Of a stretch of DNA of 64,000 nucleotides, positions 36,303 through 50,452 are shown piece after piece. Position 1 is the first letter of the stretch; the number at the start of each line of letters is the position of its first letter. The position numbers and the translations under genes were made by a program. The stretch comes from Medicago truncatula. Its lineage: Eukaryota; Streptophyta; Magnoliopsida; Fabales; Fabaceae. The notes under the pieces are model-generated. The model had not been told where the DNA came from. It did no database searches and saw only the letters and a program-made list of their open reading frames with translations. The stretch lies in contig NC_053047.1 of NCBI RefSeq assembly GCF_003473485.1, forward strand, positions 15,030,001 through 15,094,000. The letters are read 5' to 3'.

Positions 36303-37918
36303 ATATCAAATTGTTTTTTTCATACTTGTTATCTTCAAAACTTCAGAGGCATTGTTCAAAACCCTTTTTTGGTTCAATAGGGTGGATACATAACTCCAAT
36401 TTTAGTTTACTCTCCCAAACACATCTCCTTTTTACCTAAGCCAAATTGTAACCCATAAAGATATCAAAAGTACATGTTATTATATAAACACTGTTCAACT
36501 ATTTAGAATATTTTCAAGGTTATATATTAAATACTTGAGAGACTCAATGAGCTTGAGAGATAAAGTTGTATGGATGGAATTTGGCATGAGTTGTGTACCC
36601 TTGACTCCACTCGCCTTGTACAAAAGAGCAGTGCAAAGAAACGATCAGCTCCACACGCCTGGTACACATGAGCCATATGGACCTCAGAGGGTTAATGGGC
36701 TTGAACATCCAAAGAGAGGCCCATTAGTTCAAGAAAGTGAAACTTATAAAGCGAGACACCTAGAGAACAATAGGGGGATCAAAATCATTATCTTGAACAA
36801 TGTATTTTCATCTAAGTCTTATTCAAAGTGCTCTTGGAATTCCACCTGGGACATTTCACTAAGCATGTCACATGTTGTAATTAACTCATGTTTACAAACG
36901 TGAACAATATCATTTTTACAATGACCCAACTCTACAAATCTATGTGTGCTCAGCTTGCAACGAGAACAAAACTAAAAAAGATTGGCAAAATCACGTCACT
37001 ATTTGAGAAGAAAAAACATTATCTTCTCGCTACGCTTTCCACAAAAGATTAAACTTAAAAACAACTCTCCTCGGAACATAATACAAATCCTCTTAGGATA
37101 ATAATCGAACTAAAAGTATCATAAACATTATTTTATGGATCATTTCTATCAAAATAAGTTTGACATCACCTTTTTGCTTGTCATCATTTGAAGTCATCAC
37201 TTTGAATGCCTCGAACTAAAGACTTGATGGCTTATGATCTGGACTAGCCAAAAGCCTAGTCTGCCACAAATTAGAGCCCAATTACTCAAAGTCCCAACTA
37301 GCAAAGCCTCCCAATAGTTTTGGATCCTCTCATACCAATAATAGACTATAATACTAATGGTTTGGAACGGCCATTCAATCTCATCATAATGAGTGTCTAT
37401 CATAACGGCTAACTCAGGACTATACAACGCTCGCCTCAACCCTATATAAAGTAATTTTGACAATATCACAAGGTATGTATCTCTTCATGCTTCACCCCAC
37501 TCTTGCTCATATACTAACTTGAGCATCATGACACCCCCTTCTCCTCAACAGGGTTGCGGCCATCTTATCCTCAGACCACTATATCAACGACCGCAACGCC
37601 CACTTTCATTGATCCGCCACCTTTGTGAGTATTTTTATCCTCCTCGGGTAAATTCTTTTGTTTGTTCTTAACGAATATTATTAAGAATAAAATATAATTT
37701 TATTGACATTGAAAATTGGAAAATCATTCAATATTTATATGATATGAAAACCACATAGAACAATTATGATGTATATCTATACTTTTTCTTTAAAAACTAA
37801 AAAATATATGTTGTCTACAGTGCTCAAAATTTCTAGATCCATCGTTGGACGTAGGCCTTTGTAGACCGATTTAACGTATTCTCATACACACCTACGGAGA
37901 GGTAATATTATTTATTTA
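36303..37918 (+). other. Upstream region of copy 3, LTR-like, no gene
   Basis: As in unit 2. A single-base change opens the plus-strand frame four codons further upstream (36535-36903), still without a recognisable product. Confidence 0.35.
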
Positions 37919-37944
37919 TAGTTATAGATATATTTCCGAATCAT

Positions 37945-37950
37945 CACGTG
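37945..37950. promoter_or_regulatory. G-box upstream of TPS copy 3
   Basis: CACGTG, same relative place as in the other copies. Confidence 0.4.
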
Positions 37951-37969
37951 TTTCAAAATTACAAATTTT

Positions 37970-38200
37970 GCGAGCGCACACCGACAGCTCACCTTGAATA
38001 AATTATTGAATGAAATTTACATTATATTTACTTATACATATACACATACATGTGCCGTAATTTAAATTATAATATAGCCCTACAAATATTTTATTTAAAA
38101 TGAATGATGATTATCCTCTAAAAAAAAATCAATAATGATGTATTCTTATAAAACATACCGTTAAAGATTTAATTGCGAGCGCAGACCGACAGCTCGCCTT
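37970..38200 (+). repeat. Pair of 26 bp direct repeats, copy 3 promoter
   Basis: Copies at 37970-37995 and 38175-38200. Confidence 0.7.
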
Positions 38201-38311
38201 ATTTTACGTTAAAATAAGACATGCATTTTTTGTCAAAAACAGAGAATCATGCACGTTACTTATTCTTATAAAATATGCTTAAATATGTAATTAAAAAAAT
38301 AATATGTTTAC

Positions 38312-38319
38312 TATAAATA
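38312..38319 (+). promoter_or_regulatory. TATA box of TPS copy 3
   Basis: TATAAATA, 96 bases before the ATG at 38415. Confidence 0.6.
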
Positions 38320-38414
38320 TCTATGTAGTAGACACTTTATTTTCCATCCCAAAACCTTAGAGTTGAAGAAATAGAGCTATTAATAAATTAAAGCATTCAT
38401 TCATTTCATTAGGG

Positions 38415-41400
38415 ATGTCTACTCTAAGTAACTCCAATCCTGAAACCAAGCAAAGAAATCTGGCAGATTATCACCCTAACATTTGGGGGGAATATTTCAT
38501 TCAATATGCTTCAGAATCTATGGTATATATGTTCCTTATTCATTTCTATAGTTCATCTATTCGAACAATGATTAGCCTTGTCATTTTATAATTAGATAAA
38601 TTTTCTTACTAATTGAAAATTTTATTTTCAAACACTTGCAGGAACTTGATCAGAATATTGTAACACAAATTGATACACTTAAAAGTCATGTAAGAAATAT
38701 GCTTGTTGCAAAATCAGAGAAACCTTTTGAGAAAGTTAAACTGATTGATTCAATATGCCGTTTGGGTTTGAGTTATCATTTTGAAAAAGAGATTGATGAA
38801 GTTCTGCAACATATCCACAAAAGTTATGTTGAAAATGGAGAAATAATTCTTGAAGACAACCTTTTTTCTCTTGCTGTGCTATTTAGGGTGTTGAGGCAAC
38901 ATGGATTTTACGTTTCACCAAGTATGAATGGATATAACTCGTACTTATTTACATTTGTTGCTTTCTCTTTAATCAATTGTTAGGATCTCTCTTAACTCTA
39001 AGTAATGATGAAAAATGTGAAAAACACTAGGTTCACAAAAAGCATGCATAACTCAAATCTTTTTTCGTCTCTAATACATAGCGTCAAGAATTAAATTTTG
39101 AGATCAGATACATCTGTTATTCAGAAAATCGTTATTTATTTTTGAGACTAGAGAGAATAGTCAGTATTTCTTTTCAGGAATGCAATGATTTTCTTGTGTG
39201 AATCTAATGGTTTTTCTTTTCTTTTTGTTTTTATAAACTCGCTAGATGTGTTCACCAAGTTTAAAGATGAGCAAGGAAACTTTAACGAAACACTTATCAT
39301 GGATGTCGAAGGGATGTTAAGCTTGTATGAAGCCTCACATTTGATTGTTCATGGAGAAGACATTTTGGAAGAGGCATTGGCTTTTACTTCCACGCACCTT
39401 GAGTTCATTGCTACCGAATCGAGCCATTCTCTTGCAGCACAAGTCAAATATGCTTTAAGGCAGGCTCTCCACAAGAGCTTGCCTAGGCTAGAGGCACGAC
39501 GGTACATTTCTATCTATGAGCAAGATCCTTCCCATGATGAAATACTACTCACTTTCTCTAAATTAGATTTCAATTTGCTCCAAAGCCTACATCAAAAAGA
39601 ATTTGGAAACATTTCCAAGTAAGTACTTTGATCACACCCTTCAATCTTTTTGTAACAAAACCAAATTAAAAAGAATATTTCAAAGAACAATCCTTGTAAT
39701 AACAAAATTGTTTGTTGTCTTTAAAGATGGTGGAAGGAATTGGATTTTTCTAGCAAACTACCTTATGCACGAGACAGAATTGTGGAATGTTGCTTTTGGA
39801 CTTTGACCGTATATTTTGAGCCGCAATATTCTCGAGCAAGGAAAATGTTACCGAAAATAAACGTCATGTTATCACTCATTGATGATACATATGATTCATA
39901 TGGAACCATTGATGAACTTGAACGTTTTACCGAGGCAATTGAAAGGTTTATTGACATATTCATAGATCCATCACATTTAATTTTCCGTATATTTTTTTTA
40001 AGAAAAAATGAAAGTGATTGCAACGAAATTGATTTTCAGGTGGGATGTTATCGTCTCGGATGATCTTCCAGATTACATGAAATTACTTTATAAATCGTTC
40101 TGGAACGTTTACGAAGAAATAGAGCAAGCAATGATCGAAGAAGGAAGGGAGTACATCCTCAACTACTACAAAAAAGAAGTATGAGTTTGTGCCTTTTCTA
40201 TACTTAAATTGAAGTATTTTTTATAGGCAAATAGGATTTATAATTGAGAAAATAAAAATCCACACAAAAGAGGTACCAATTTAACATTGTGAAGTTGAGA
40301 AATTTAACATTTCAGTTTGTTTGAACATACTACCTCCGTTCCTTTTTAATTTTCACTTTTTAACATTTTACATAAATCAATACAATCAATAAATATAACT
40401 ACTTCTGATACAATAATTTATCAATTTCCAATAATAGCCTCATTCATTTAATATATTGTTTCATATATTTCTCTCTTTGTAATAAATAATTAAGGGTAAT
40501 ATTGAAAAAACAACATTTAATATTGCATTGAACTTTGATAGTTAAATAGAAACAAAATTATTCTACAAAAAGAACGTGAGAGTAGTAATTTAATTGCTCT
40601 TTGCTAAACACATTAATAATTACTCCATGATAAGTTGATTTTATTTTAATGTTAAAATTAGTATCATTCAATAAAACACCCTTATTAATAGTAGTTAGTG
40701 GATTAATTAAGTAAGGTAGAATTCAATAAATAAGGGTATATTAATGAATAAAAAATAATATTACATTGATATTGTAAAGTAATGATTATTTTGAAACATA
40801 TAAAAAATTGTAAGTGACAATTAAAATGAAACAGAAAGAGTACAAATGAGTGCGTAAGTAGTATGTAGTAGCCTTTATTACTTAATAAATGAAATATCTT
40901 TTAATTATTAATTATTAATCAACAGTATGCTCATAATTCAATTGTATTGCATGATGATGATGGTAGTTTAAAAAGGCAGTCCAAGCCTATATGACTGAGG
41001 CTAGATGGTTGAACGAAAACTATATACCAACAACAGAAGAGTACATGCGCGTATCAAGAACATCATGTTGTTACAGTTTGCTAATATTAGCTTCTTACAT
41101 TGGCATGGGAGACAAAGTCACTGAAAACATTTTCAAATGGGTAACAAATGAGCCAAAAATTGTTAATGGTGCTGCAAATATATGTAGGCTAATGGATGAA
41201 ATTGTGTCCACTGAGGTATCTATATTAATTATTGAAATTATTTCCTTCTTAATATACTACTTTTTATTTGACATGGTATAAATACTTGCATGGTTATTTC
41301 TTATTTTACAGTTTGAACAAAAAAGGGGACATGTTTGCTCATTGTTGGATTGTTATAAAAAGCATCATGGTATGTCTAGGGAAGCTGGTATTCAAGAATG

Positions 41401-41605
41401 CCAAAAAGGAGTTGCAATAGCTTGGAAAGATATAAACAGAGATTGTCTTAGGCCAACCGAAGTTCCAATGGATTTTCTAACTCGCGCTCTCAATTTTTCG
41501 CGTTTTATGGATGTGTTTTACACAGATAAAGATAACTACACACATGCTGAAGGACTGATGAAAACATACATTAAAGACGTGATGGTGGATCCAATTCCAA
41601 TTTAA
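38415..41605 (+). CDS. TPS-a terpene synthase copy 3 (probable sesquiterpene synthase), open
   Basis: Exons: 38415-38522, 38642-38921, 39246-39618, 39727-39945, 40040-40178, 40967-41215 and 41312-41605. With the six-G run at 38485-38490 the frame is open for 553 residues. The protein equals copy 2 except for Asp in place of Asn in the C-terminal IKDVMVD; copies 1 and 4 also have Asp, so this is probably the ancestral form and copy 3 the best reference. All splice sites are canonical GT-AG. The two open copies should make the same product, so any benefit is more likely dosage than new chemistry; that is inference. Confidence 0.94.
40330..40840. mobile_element. Stowaway-like MITE in intron 5 of copy 3
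   Basis: Same site, ends and flanking TA as in the other copies. Confidence 0.8.
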
Positions 41606-41659
41606 GCATCGATGTTTATGTCTTTGCGTGCTTTATTTATATTTCGAGTTTCAAATTTG

Positions 41660-41665
41660 AATAAA
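41660..41665 (+). terminator. Polyadenylation signal of copy 3
   Basis: AATAAA, 55 bases after the stop codon. Confidence 0.55.
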
Positions 41666-42493
41666 GGAAACTTAGTGCTTCCAATGTGAAGAACCTAAAA
41701 AAATGGATCAAAGGTGGATCCTCACTCTTTTAAAGTTAAAAGTTGTTTGGTAAATTATTGTTGTAAAACTTTGAAATTATTATCAATTGGCAGAATAAAT
41801 TATTTGTTGGGTCCTTATAAAGGGGTCCCAAAAAAAAAATATTATGAGTTTTTTGTTGGTGCAACTATAATCTTCCGTTGTTCAAATAGTGAAAATGATC
41901 TCATATCTTAATAATATTATCATCCGTGGCGGAACCACTCATGGGTTAGAGTGGATCACGCCCCATCCAAAATCTTAGTAAAATAATTTTTAATAAGTAT
42001 ATGTATACATATTAGAGTTTGAAGTAATATTATATATACAAGCAGATAACCTAAGAAATCAAGTACCTTTCTATTCCTAGTTTGAATCAGGCATGCCATT
42101 TTTTTGTTAATTTTCTATTTGTTTTTTAAAAGATTTATTAAAAAACGTCAAAGGGAACCGAACCAACCTTCAATGAATTCCTAGCCACTAAGGCAACAAA
42201 CTTTTATGAATATTTATTTGTTTTTAATTATTATATATATAATGCTATATCTCTCACCAATTTTTATGCATGTGTGGAATATAACATCCTTAAAACATCA
42301 GTTTATAACATGTTCCATAAATAAAAAGTTAATAGTCACCCAAATTAACTAATATAAAATTATAAATTTATACATTAAAAGAATTGACTTACCCACAAAA
42401 TTATTTCTATCTCCGTGAATAATTATCATACTACATTATCACCACCTAACTTAATAACAATCCCATCGCAATCCTTCAAATTAAAAAAACAAA
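41666..42493. other. 3' flank of copy 3, no gene
   Basis: Like the unit 1 flank. TATATATATAATGC near 42233 is shared with unit 4, whereas units 1 and 2 have TATATATCTAATGC. Confidence 0.5.
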
Positions 42494-42498
42494 CAATC

Positions 42499-45343
42499 TG
42501 TTAACATCAAAAATGAACTATTTGGTCGAACTCATGATTCTATTTTCGACAAGGTAAATAGGTTCTTTCGACATGCTGCAAAGTGCAAAGAGATTTCGAC
42601 CAAGAGCATACAGACTTCGACACGCTGTGTTTTCGACAAAGTAATTTAATATATTTCATGCATCTGGCTAATGAAGCCTTGGAGAACCATTAGTTTATCA
42701 AATGATTCACTTTTGTGGGAGGAGCCTTGGAGAAATAAAGAAATTATTGTCACAGTAACGTGATGTAACATGATTATGCAAGATCCAATGTCTAAAGATA
42801 TGGAATGCTTCAACGTGGACATGGTGCTAGTAACAATAATAAGGTAAAGTCGAACATGCGGTGACAAACAAGACGGAAGGGCTTTGAAGATTAATTCTTA
42901 GTGTCTTAGTGCATGAAAGTTATTTCCTAGTGTCTTAGAAAGTTATAGGAAGTTATTTCTACTTTTAATATAGACCGTAGGATTTAGTGGTAGTTTTCTC
43001 TACAAGGCCTATATATATATCAGTTTGTAATAATAACAATAGGTTGGTTTCTTGATTTCTGAAAACTCTGTAACACCCATGCCATGGGATCAAACGGGTT
43101 CAGGAGTGGAGAGATTGACAGATTCCGACCACCCTTTACATTCCTACAATTTAATACCAATGTTCTTGTTTTACTTTCCTTTTTCTTTTGCATTTCTTTC
43201 CATCTTTATTCTATTTCTTCTTCTTTTTAACATGCTCACTTGGGAAATTTTCTATCATGTTGTCATGAGACAACTTGTTATTACAAGATGTTGGAAACAA
43301 TTCTGACATTAATGTTCTTAAAGATTGCTGGAAGTGATGTCATAAACCGCGAGGCTTGAACGATCCCTTTTAAAAATACATTTGTCACCATCGATCGACA
43401 TTTATGTCCTGAAATCATTGATGGATACCATTGATGGATAATGAAGTTTACATTACCAAAAATTGGTGTAAACAAATTGACACGCCCAGTGGGACAATTT
43501 CATGTTTTGTGCGACCCAACACTTTATATGCACACAAAAAAAAATGGTTTTGTTTAAGCCATATTTTACAAAGATTGAAACTGAAAAGTTTTAGCCTTTG
43601 AGAGGCCTCTAATGTTTTAAAATTGTTGATTTAATCTTTATGATTAACATTCGCCTGAAAAATCTATGGATGAATAAGTCATATTATGACTGTAAATTTG
43701 GTTTTTAAAACCGTAATTAAAATGATTTTGTTTTTAAACCATGATCATATTTAAGGCTTGAATGTTTAATAAAGACCGGTATTTTAAAGCCAATCAGAGG
43801 ATTCTTCTTATTGAATTCTCTTGTTGACCTTTTGTCGAGAAAAAAAAAACAAGAAGATTTCTTTTGTTATCAATGTAATGTTTTTTTTTTTTTTTGATAC
43901 AAGTTATCAATGTAATGTTATATGCTCAAATAAAAAATATGATACTTTGCCAACATTTTAAATTTAATTGAGTGGATATGTAAGATTGTCCTTTGATACA
44001 TGATATTGTTTCATAAAATGGTACTTGCCATTAATTATTAGAGCACATAAAAACAAAACTTTCGACTGATTTCATTTCTGTCGATTATGATTATAAATAT
44101 TTGAAAGTTTTATGATTGGTTTAGATACAATCAGAGTCATGTATCCATGAATGGTGTATGCATATATTACCGGTTGATTTTTGAGTGATTTATTTGAAGT
44201 TGATTAAAGCCAATATACTAAATTTGAATTTGGCTTGAAGAGATGAAAAATAACTTCTTATGAAGTGGTCGAAGAAGACCATAAACATACAATGTTCATA
44301 TTTTGTTTAATGTTTCAAAATGTTATTCCTCTCATGTCTTTCGAGAAACAACATTCTGGGAGGCCTCTGTTAACACCAAAAATGAACTATTTGGTCGAAC
44401 TCATGATTCTATCTTCGACAAGGCAAATGTGTTCTTTCGACATGCTGCAAAGTGCAAAGAGATTTCGACCAAGACCATACAGAATTCGACACGCTGGGTT
44501 TTCGACAAAGTAATTTAATATATTTCATGCATGTGGCTAATGAAGCCTTGGAGAACCATTAGTTTATCAAGTGATTCATTTTTGTGGGAGGAGCCTTGGA
44601 GAAATAAAGAAATTATTGGCACAGTAACGTGATGTAACATGATTATGCAAGATCCAATGTCTAAAGATATGGAATGCTTCAACGTGGACATGGTGCTAGT
44701 AACAATAATAAGGCAAAGTCGAACATGCGGTGACAAACAAAACTGAAGGGCTACAAAGATTAATTCTTAGTGTCTTAGTGCATGAAAGTTATTTCCTAGT
44801 GTCTTAGGAAGTTATAGGAAGTTATTTCTACTTTTAATATAGACCGTAGGATTTAGTGGTAGTTTTCTCTACAAGGCCTATATATATATCAGTTTGTAAT
44901 AATAACAATAGGTTGGTTTCTTGACTTCTGAAAACTCTGTAACACCTACGCCATGGGAGCAAACGGGTTCAGGAGTGGAGAGATTGACAGATTCCGACCA
45001 CCCTTTACATTCCTACAATTTAATACCAATGTTCTTGTTTTACTTTCCTTTTTCTTTTGCATTTCTTTTCATCTTTATTCTATTTCTTCTTCTTTTTAAC
45101 ATGCTCACTTGGGAAATTTTCTATCATGTGGTCATGAGACAACTTGTTATTACAAGATGTTGGAAACAATTCTGACATTAATGTTCTTAAAGAATGCTGG
45201 AAGTGATGTCATAAACCGCGAGGCTTGAACGATCCCCTTTAAAAATACATTTGTCACCCTCGATCGACATTTATGTCCTGAAATCATTGATGGATACCAT
45301 TGATGGATAATCAAGTTTACATTACCAAAAATCGGTGTAAACA
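42499..45343 (+). mobile_element. Small non-coding LTR retroelement, two LTRs, unit 3 (fossil)
   Basis: The 5' LTR is 42499-43474, the internal region 43475-44367 and the 3' LTR 44368-45343, with CAATC on both sides. It is the same insertion as in unit 2, copied with the unit. Its 5' LTR has a private CATCTGGC variant that reappears in the solo LTR of unit 4. Confidence 0.85.
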
Positions 45344-45385
45344 CAATCCCATCGTAATTAAATGTTCAGTACTCACAAACTGAGC

Positions 45386-45583
45386 CTAAAGAGCATCAAC
45401 CCGCAACAAAGGGGTGATTCCAGCGGGGGGATCTAACAAATCCATCCAACCCACAATGTTTCTTGCTCCAATTTTTTTTTTTTTTTTTGTAATCGTTACA
45501 CTTTCCAAGCATAATAGATTTTTTGCTCTCCAAATCCACCAGCAAGCAGCCAAAAACAAGCTCAGTTTATCACCTTTTAACAC
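45386..45583 (-). pseudogene. LINE-type remnant, unit 3
   Basis: WWIWRAKN here, in place of WWIWRARN; otherwise the same relic. Confidence 0.45.
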
Positions 45584-46101
45584 ACCCTCTAATGTAACTC
45601 AATATAATAAGAGAGTATGTTAAAATATACATACATACAACAGTTACAAGAGCCAAATATGTCCTTAGCTTCTATACATAGGAGAGTAAATCCTATATTT
45701 TTTTCATCATTTTTTATTTTCAACTTTTTAGAACTTATTATATATCATTTTAGAAATTTTGAAAAGGATAATACATATAAAGCCGAGTACAATGACAACA
45801 TTAGTTACTCAAACATCTCATGTTCTCTTTTCGAAAAGTATATGAAGAACTTGAGCCAATGCAGTAGAGAGAAATTCAAACCAACATGCACATCCAACTC
45901 TCTGTTCGTTCTCTAGCATAGCAGGCCACATAGGTTGAACACATTTGCAAAGGATAATGAAATGTAAAATTCAACATATGTATACAATAAACATAACCAT
46001 CCACCATGTACATGTAAAATTCAACATATGTATACTGTAAAATTCAACTCTCTGTTCATTATCTTTGGTTTATAATACTATATATTTAAACGATACTATA
46101 T

Positions 46102-46252
46102 ACAACAGATTAAGCACTATGGCAAAGCGGTTAGGGTGTATCATCGACCCTTCTTTTGCAGGTACAATTCCTACAGGTTGCAAGGTAATGGGAGTTGAAC
46201 CCAGGACATGTACAAGAGAAAAGCACTTCCTCCACTGATAGACCGTAGAATA
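46102..46252 (-). mobile_element. SINE-like segment, unit 3
   Basis: Same promoter-like boxes as in unit 1. Confidence 0.35.
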
Positions 46253-46460
46253 TAAAGGAATGTGATATAAGCACAACATATATAGTACATAATCAATATT
46301 TTTAGGCATGGTAAAAGGGAAAAAATGCTAACAATTATATGTGGCTATAAACCACACTTACCTATATTGTGGATCCGCCCCTGTATACTTGGAAATGAAT
46401 AGTTAAAATTTAAAATTAAAACAACACACACGTGATTCATATAAATTTGAAGGCATTGTA

Positions 46461-47220
46461 TGCTTGTTCTTTGAAGAGCATTGACAAAGTACAATTGTAC
46501 GAAGTGTACAACCATTACCTCCACTACTCAGTTTGTGTCTCTGCTACAGGACAAGGATAACAACTATGCCTGCAACAATGTTCCTTCATACATGGAATGG
46601 ATTTGAAATTGATCCTTCATAGGATAATAACCATATCAGGAAAAATATCATTGGTGATTGATCAAACTTTCAAACGACTCTATTTTGATGTGCTGGCAAT
46701 TCACAACGTCTCTTTCACACCTCTATATAAAGGAGTGAAGACTATACAACAATTTACAAGCGCCAAAACTCTGCTGAAATTGTTCTGCATCAAAAGTTCA
46801 CGTAGAATTTCTTATCAAAGTTTATATCTTAGAAATTTTAGAGTCTTAAGAGTTTGTATCTGATTTGTATTGTGAACACCATTGATTGTATATCAAGTGT
46901 TCAGCATCAAACATTTTTCTTTGTAATTCTGTTTGAATAGAAGTCTCTTGCAGCTGTGCTTGAGGATAAGAAGTCTCTTGATTGTGTTCAGGAGCATATG
47001 AAATCTCTTGCAGTTGTGCTTAAGTAGTTTGAAGTCTCTTGCTAGTTTTAGCATTGAGCAGTTGTAATCAGATATTACATTTTAATGAACTCTCCTTGGA
47101 AGTGAAAGGGATGACTGACTTCCGGTTTGTGGAAGGAACCTGTATAATTGCTTTGTGTCTTTCTTTTTTTTTTCTCTCTCTCTCTCTCTATTTTTATCCG
47201 CTGCAATCTAGTACTAAACA
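46461..47220 (+). mobile_element. Ty1/copia-like LTR, unit 3 (fossil)
   Basis: It starts TGCTTGTTC, a variant shared with unit 4, and ends TACTAAACA. Confidence 0.45.
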
Positions 47221-48500
47221 TCACATCAGAAGCAGAACTTTATTTGCTTCTTATCGTGTTTTCAGCTTAGGAGAAAACTCTAATTTTAGAATTAGTGTTT
47301 TCCCTCTAAGATTAAAATTTTTTAGAATTTTTTTTTACTGTTTTTGCGCTATTTAATTATACAGAGTAATGACACTTGTAAAATGATTGAAGTCAGGTTC
47401 TTATCTAGGAGAGAATAATAGACTCGTTATTTAAGAGGGATCAACGCTTCAATTAAGTCCTTGAGAAGCTTGATCAAAATCGTTAAGACTTTTACTTCTT
47501 ATGGATAATGTTGTTGAATAGTCATTCGAAAATCCTTTCCTTCTTATAGAATGATCTGTTACATTCTCTTTATCCTTGAATTTTCATGTTTGATTCTGCA
47601 CGTGGCCAAAAGAAGACAGATTGTACCATTAAAGGTTTGAAAGAGACATTCCATTAGAAGAAGACGAATCAGGTCAAAGTGTCCAAGACTATTGACGCCA
47701 TCTTCAGATGCAATGAGTTTGATTCCATCAGAAGCTTCAAGATAAGATATCTCTTCTAATTAATTTTTTTACTTTTGGTTTGACATTTCTTCAAATCTTG
47801 TTTGAAGTCACCAATGCTTATCTTTTGTATCAGATGCTTTCTAAAAATTATCCGACCTTTTTAATATCTGACATTTTTCCAATGGTAAAAACATTTTTAT
47901 TCTATCACAAAAGGTTAAAAAATTAAAATTATTTCTTATAATTAAATTATTTTTTTATACAACCTCCTTACTAAGTATATTAAAGGGACAACCAAGATAA
48001 TTCAATACAGTTAAGGGGCATTTTACCAAGTATTCTAAAATCTATGCAAAGTAAGTTTAAGCTTTAAACATTATAAAATGGTCATATCTTTTTCTATTTG
48101 ATACATGCAAAAGAAAGGGAAATATATGGCTAAACTTGTGACGAATAAAAGTTCTACACACATTTTATTAAGCGATTCTTCAGAACTTTTATTCATATGA
48201 ATGCCAAGGGAAACTGGGAATTGGGGGAAGGGCTCTTTTTCGAGGAGAGACTAGCAGCGTGTCTTGCATTTACACAGTGGATTGCATACAGAGGCAGCTA
48301 GAAGTCACGACAGAGTAATGAGATGGCATGCATCTTGTACCGGAGATCCAAGGCATACGGGAAAAGAAATACCTTAAAGCAACCAACAATATATTGTTTA
48401 AACTGGCAAGAAACTCAGATCCCTTAAGCATGTACAGGGAGGGACGGAGGGAGGGGGAGAGAGAGAGAGATTTAAACTAGTTGTTACTAGACATGGCAAC
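47221..48500. other. Spacer of unit 3, no confirmed gene
   Basis: Equivalent to 17312-18590 with scattered substitutions; nothing new is seen. Confidence 0.4.
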
Positions 48501-48518
48501 GGGGCGGGGTGGGGCGGG
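48501..48518 (+). other. G-quadruplex motif, unit 3
   Basis: Identical to the unit 1 motif. Confidence 0.7.
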
Positions 48519-49665
48519 TTTTAACACCCTCGGCCCCACCCATTTAGAGTCCTGATATACCATAATCAAAACATGACTTAGAGAGTCACAATTTAATTCT
48601 ATGTATTTGCACACCTAAACACACATTAGCATATCTGTTGCGTCATTTATTGGAGATAAAGACTATTTGATTAGCGTTTGACTCACTAATTATTTCACGA
48701 CTGAACATTTAATTTGAAAAGGGGAAAAAAGTTCAAACTCCCCATGTTTTGAAAAGATTTAGGGTTCGAGGTTTGGTTACACAAAGGGAATGTATTAGCA
48801 CCCTTTATGTTCGTAGTACTCTACGAGAACCTCTTGGTTTTATTTAATTAATGTGCTATAAACTTGTTTGCTTAAAAAGACATGGTCATTTGCCTACTTA
48901 CCCGTGAGGGATCAAAACCTCGTAGTTCATAGTAGAAATTGACGTTTGATTGGTTGTGTGTTTTTTATTAGTTTTCGAAAAAAGTTTTAAAATGAAAAGC
49001 CAAATAACAAAATAAGTTTTGTTTGTATTTTTTATGTTAAAAGAAAATGACTTGTATGATTAAATATATTGAAATTTGATTAAGAAAGAAATAAAAAAAA
49101 GGAATCACTTGATTTTGGATCAAGGTTTATTATGAAAATATTTTTGGGACTTTTGTTATTTGAATGTTTTTGTTGTTTTAGAATAATGAATGAAAATTAA
49201 ACTAACGGATCAATAAAAATAAAAGCGCGTGAATTTGTTTGTAGTAACGTTGGATCACCACATAATCCCTAATCTAATTTTTTTTTTTTTTGCATTTTTG
49301 GATATATATAAAGCGGTAAAGAAATAAATGACACGCGCGCACACACTTTTTATTTATGATTTACATGGAATATTACGGCTTGCATGTAGATGAAATTAGT
49401 TTCAAACAATTAAAGTTTAACGGAATACCAACTCTAAACCGCAACATCAGCGAATAGCAGCAAACTTTAAAGTTTAATGGAATATTATGTCTTTATTATA
49501 GATCACATACATCATTAAATGAATGAACTTAGAATGTAGTTTTTTGCTTATATTAATGACCGGAGGGTGTACGTGTAATAGCAATGAAACAAAGGGACAT
49601 TGGTAACACTATATCAAAACACATTCATATTCTACTAAAACAAAAATCATTTCAACTCTTTTAAC

Positions 49666-49666
<1 letters not shown>

Positions 49667-49694
<28 letters not shown>
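49667..49694. repeat. (CT)n microsatellite, unit 3
   Basis: A 14-repeat CT tract, the shortest of the three. Confidence 0.95.
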
Positions 49695-49703
<9 letters not shown>

Positions 49704-50087
49704 ATGTGTTCGAGCTAACCAGAAGCAAACGTTCAAACATGGACGCAAAGCTAAATGTGCGAATCACAGGTGAATTAACACTTCTTTAATTCCGAATTCA
49801 ATTCCATCTTCGATTTTATTTGATTTCGTCTTCGATTCCGTATACGAATTCATCTTTATGTATTCAACTTCATCTTCCATTTTTTATTTGATTTCATCTT
49901 CGATTATGTATTTGTTTTCATCTTTGGTTTCGCATCTCCTTGCTTATTTTTCTTTCATTTGATTTTTCACGTTGAAAAAATGGTTGAGATGAAGTGTGAG
50001 TTTTGTATTGTGTTGGTTATTGTTTTGATTTTGCTTTTATTGTGCTTCATGGTAGAATGCTTGTTTTGTGTTGGTTATTGTTTTCAG

Positions 50088-50452
50088 ACCACTATATCTA
50101 AGGGGAAATCAGTTTCAGACGCATGTCGCAGAATGGCAGCACGACACGTTGATGTTGTATTGTTGACTGATGCCAATGCTTTGTTATTTGGAATGCTTTG
50201 TTATTCGGAATAATGACTAACATGGTTTGTGAATTTTCTATGTGAATGTATGTTTGTTCATTGAGTGTGTTTATATTGTATTATCAGATACAAGGAAATG
50301 AGGTGTGTCTTTTGTTTAGGATAATGCTACTAGAGTTATTGCCGAGGGTCTGTGACCGGATCAGAAAATGGTGTCAAAAGTAATGACCCGGAATCCTTTA
50401 TTTGTGACATCAAATACGTTGGCTATTGATGCTCTACAAAAGATGGTCTAAG
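50088..50452 (+). pseudogene. CBS-domain protein fragment, unit 3
   Basis: Exon A starts at 50088 and exon B is 50320-50452. It has the 17 bp duplication of unit 1 and the same two exon B stops. Exon B reads VIAEGL as in unit 2, while unit 1 has VIAKGL. Confidence 0.8.
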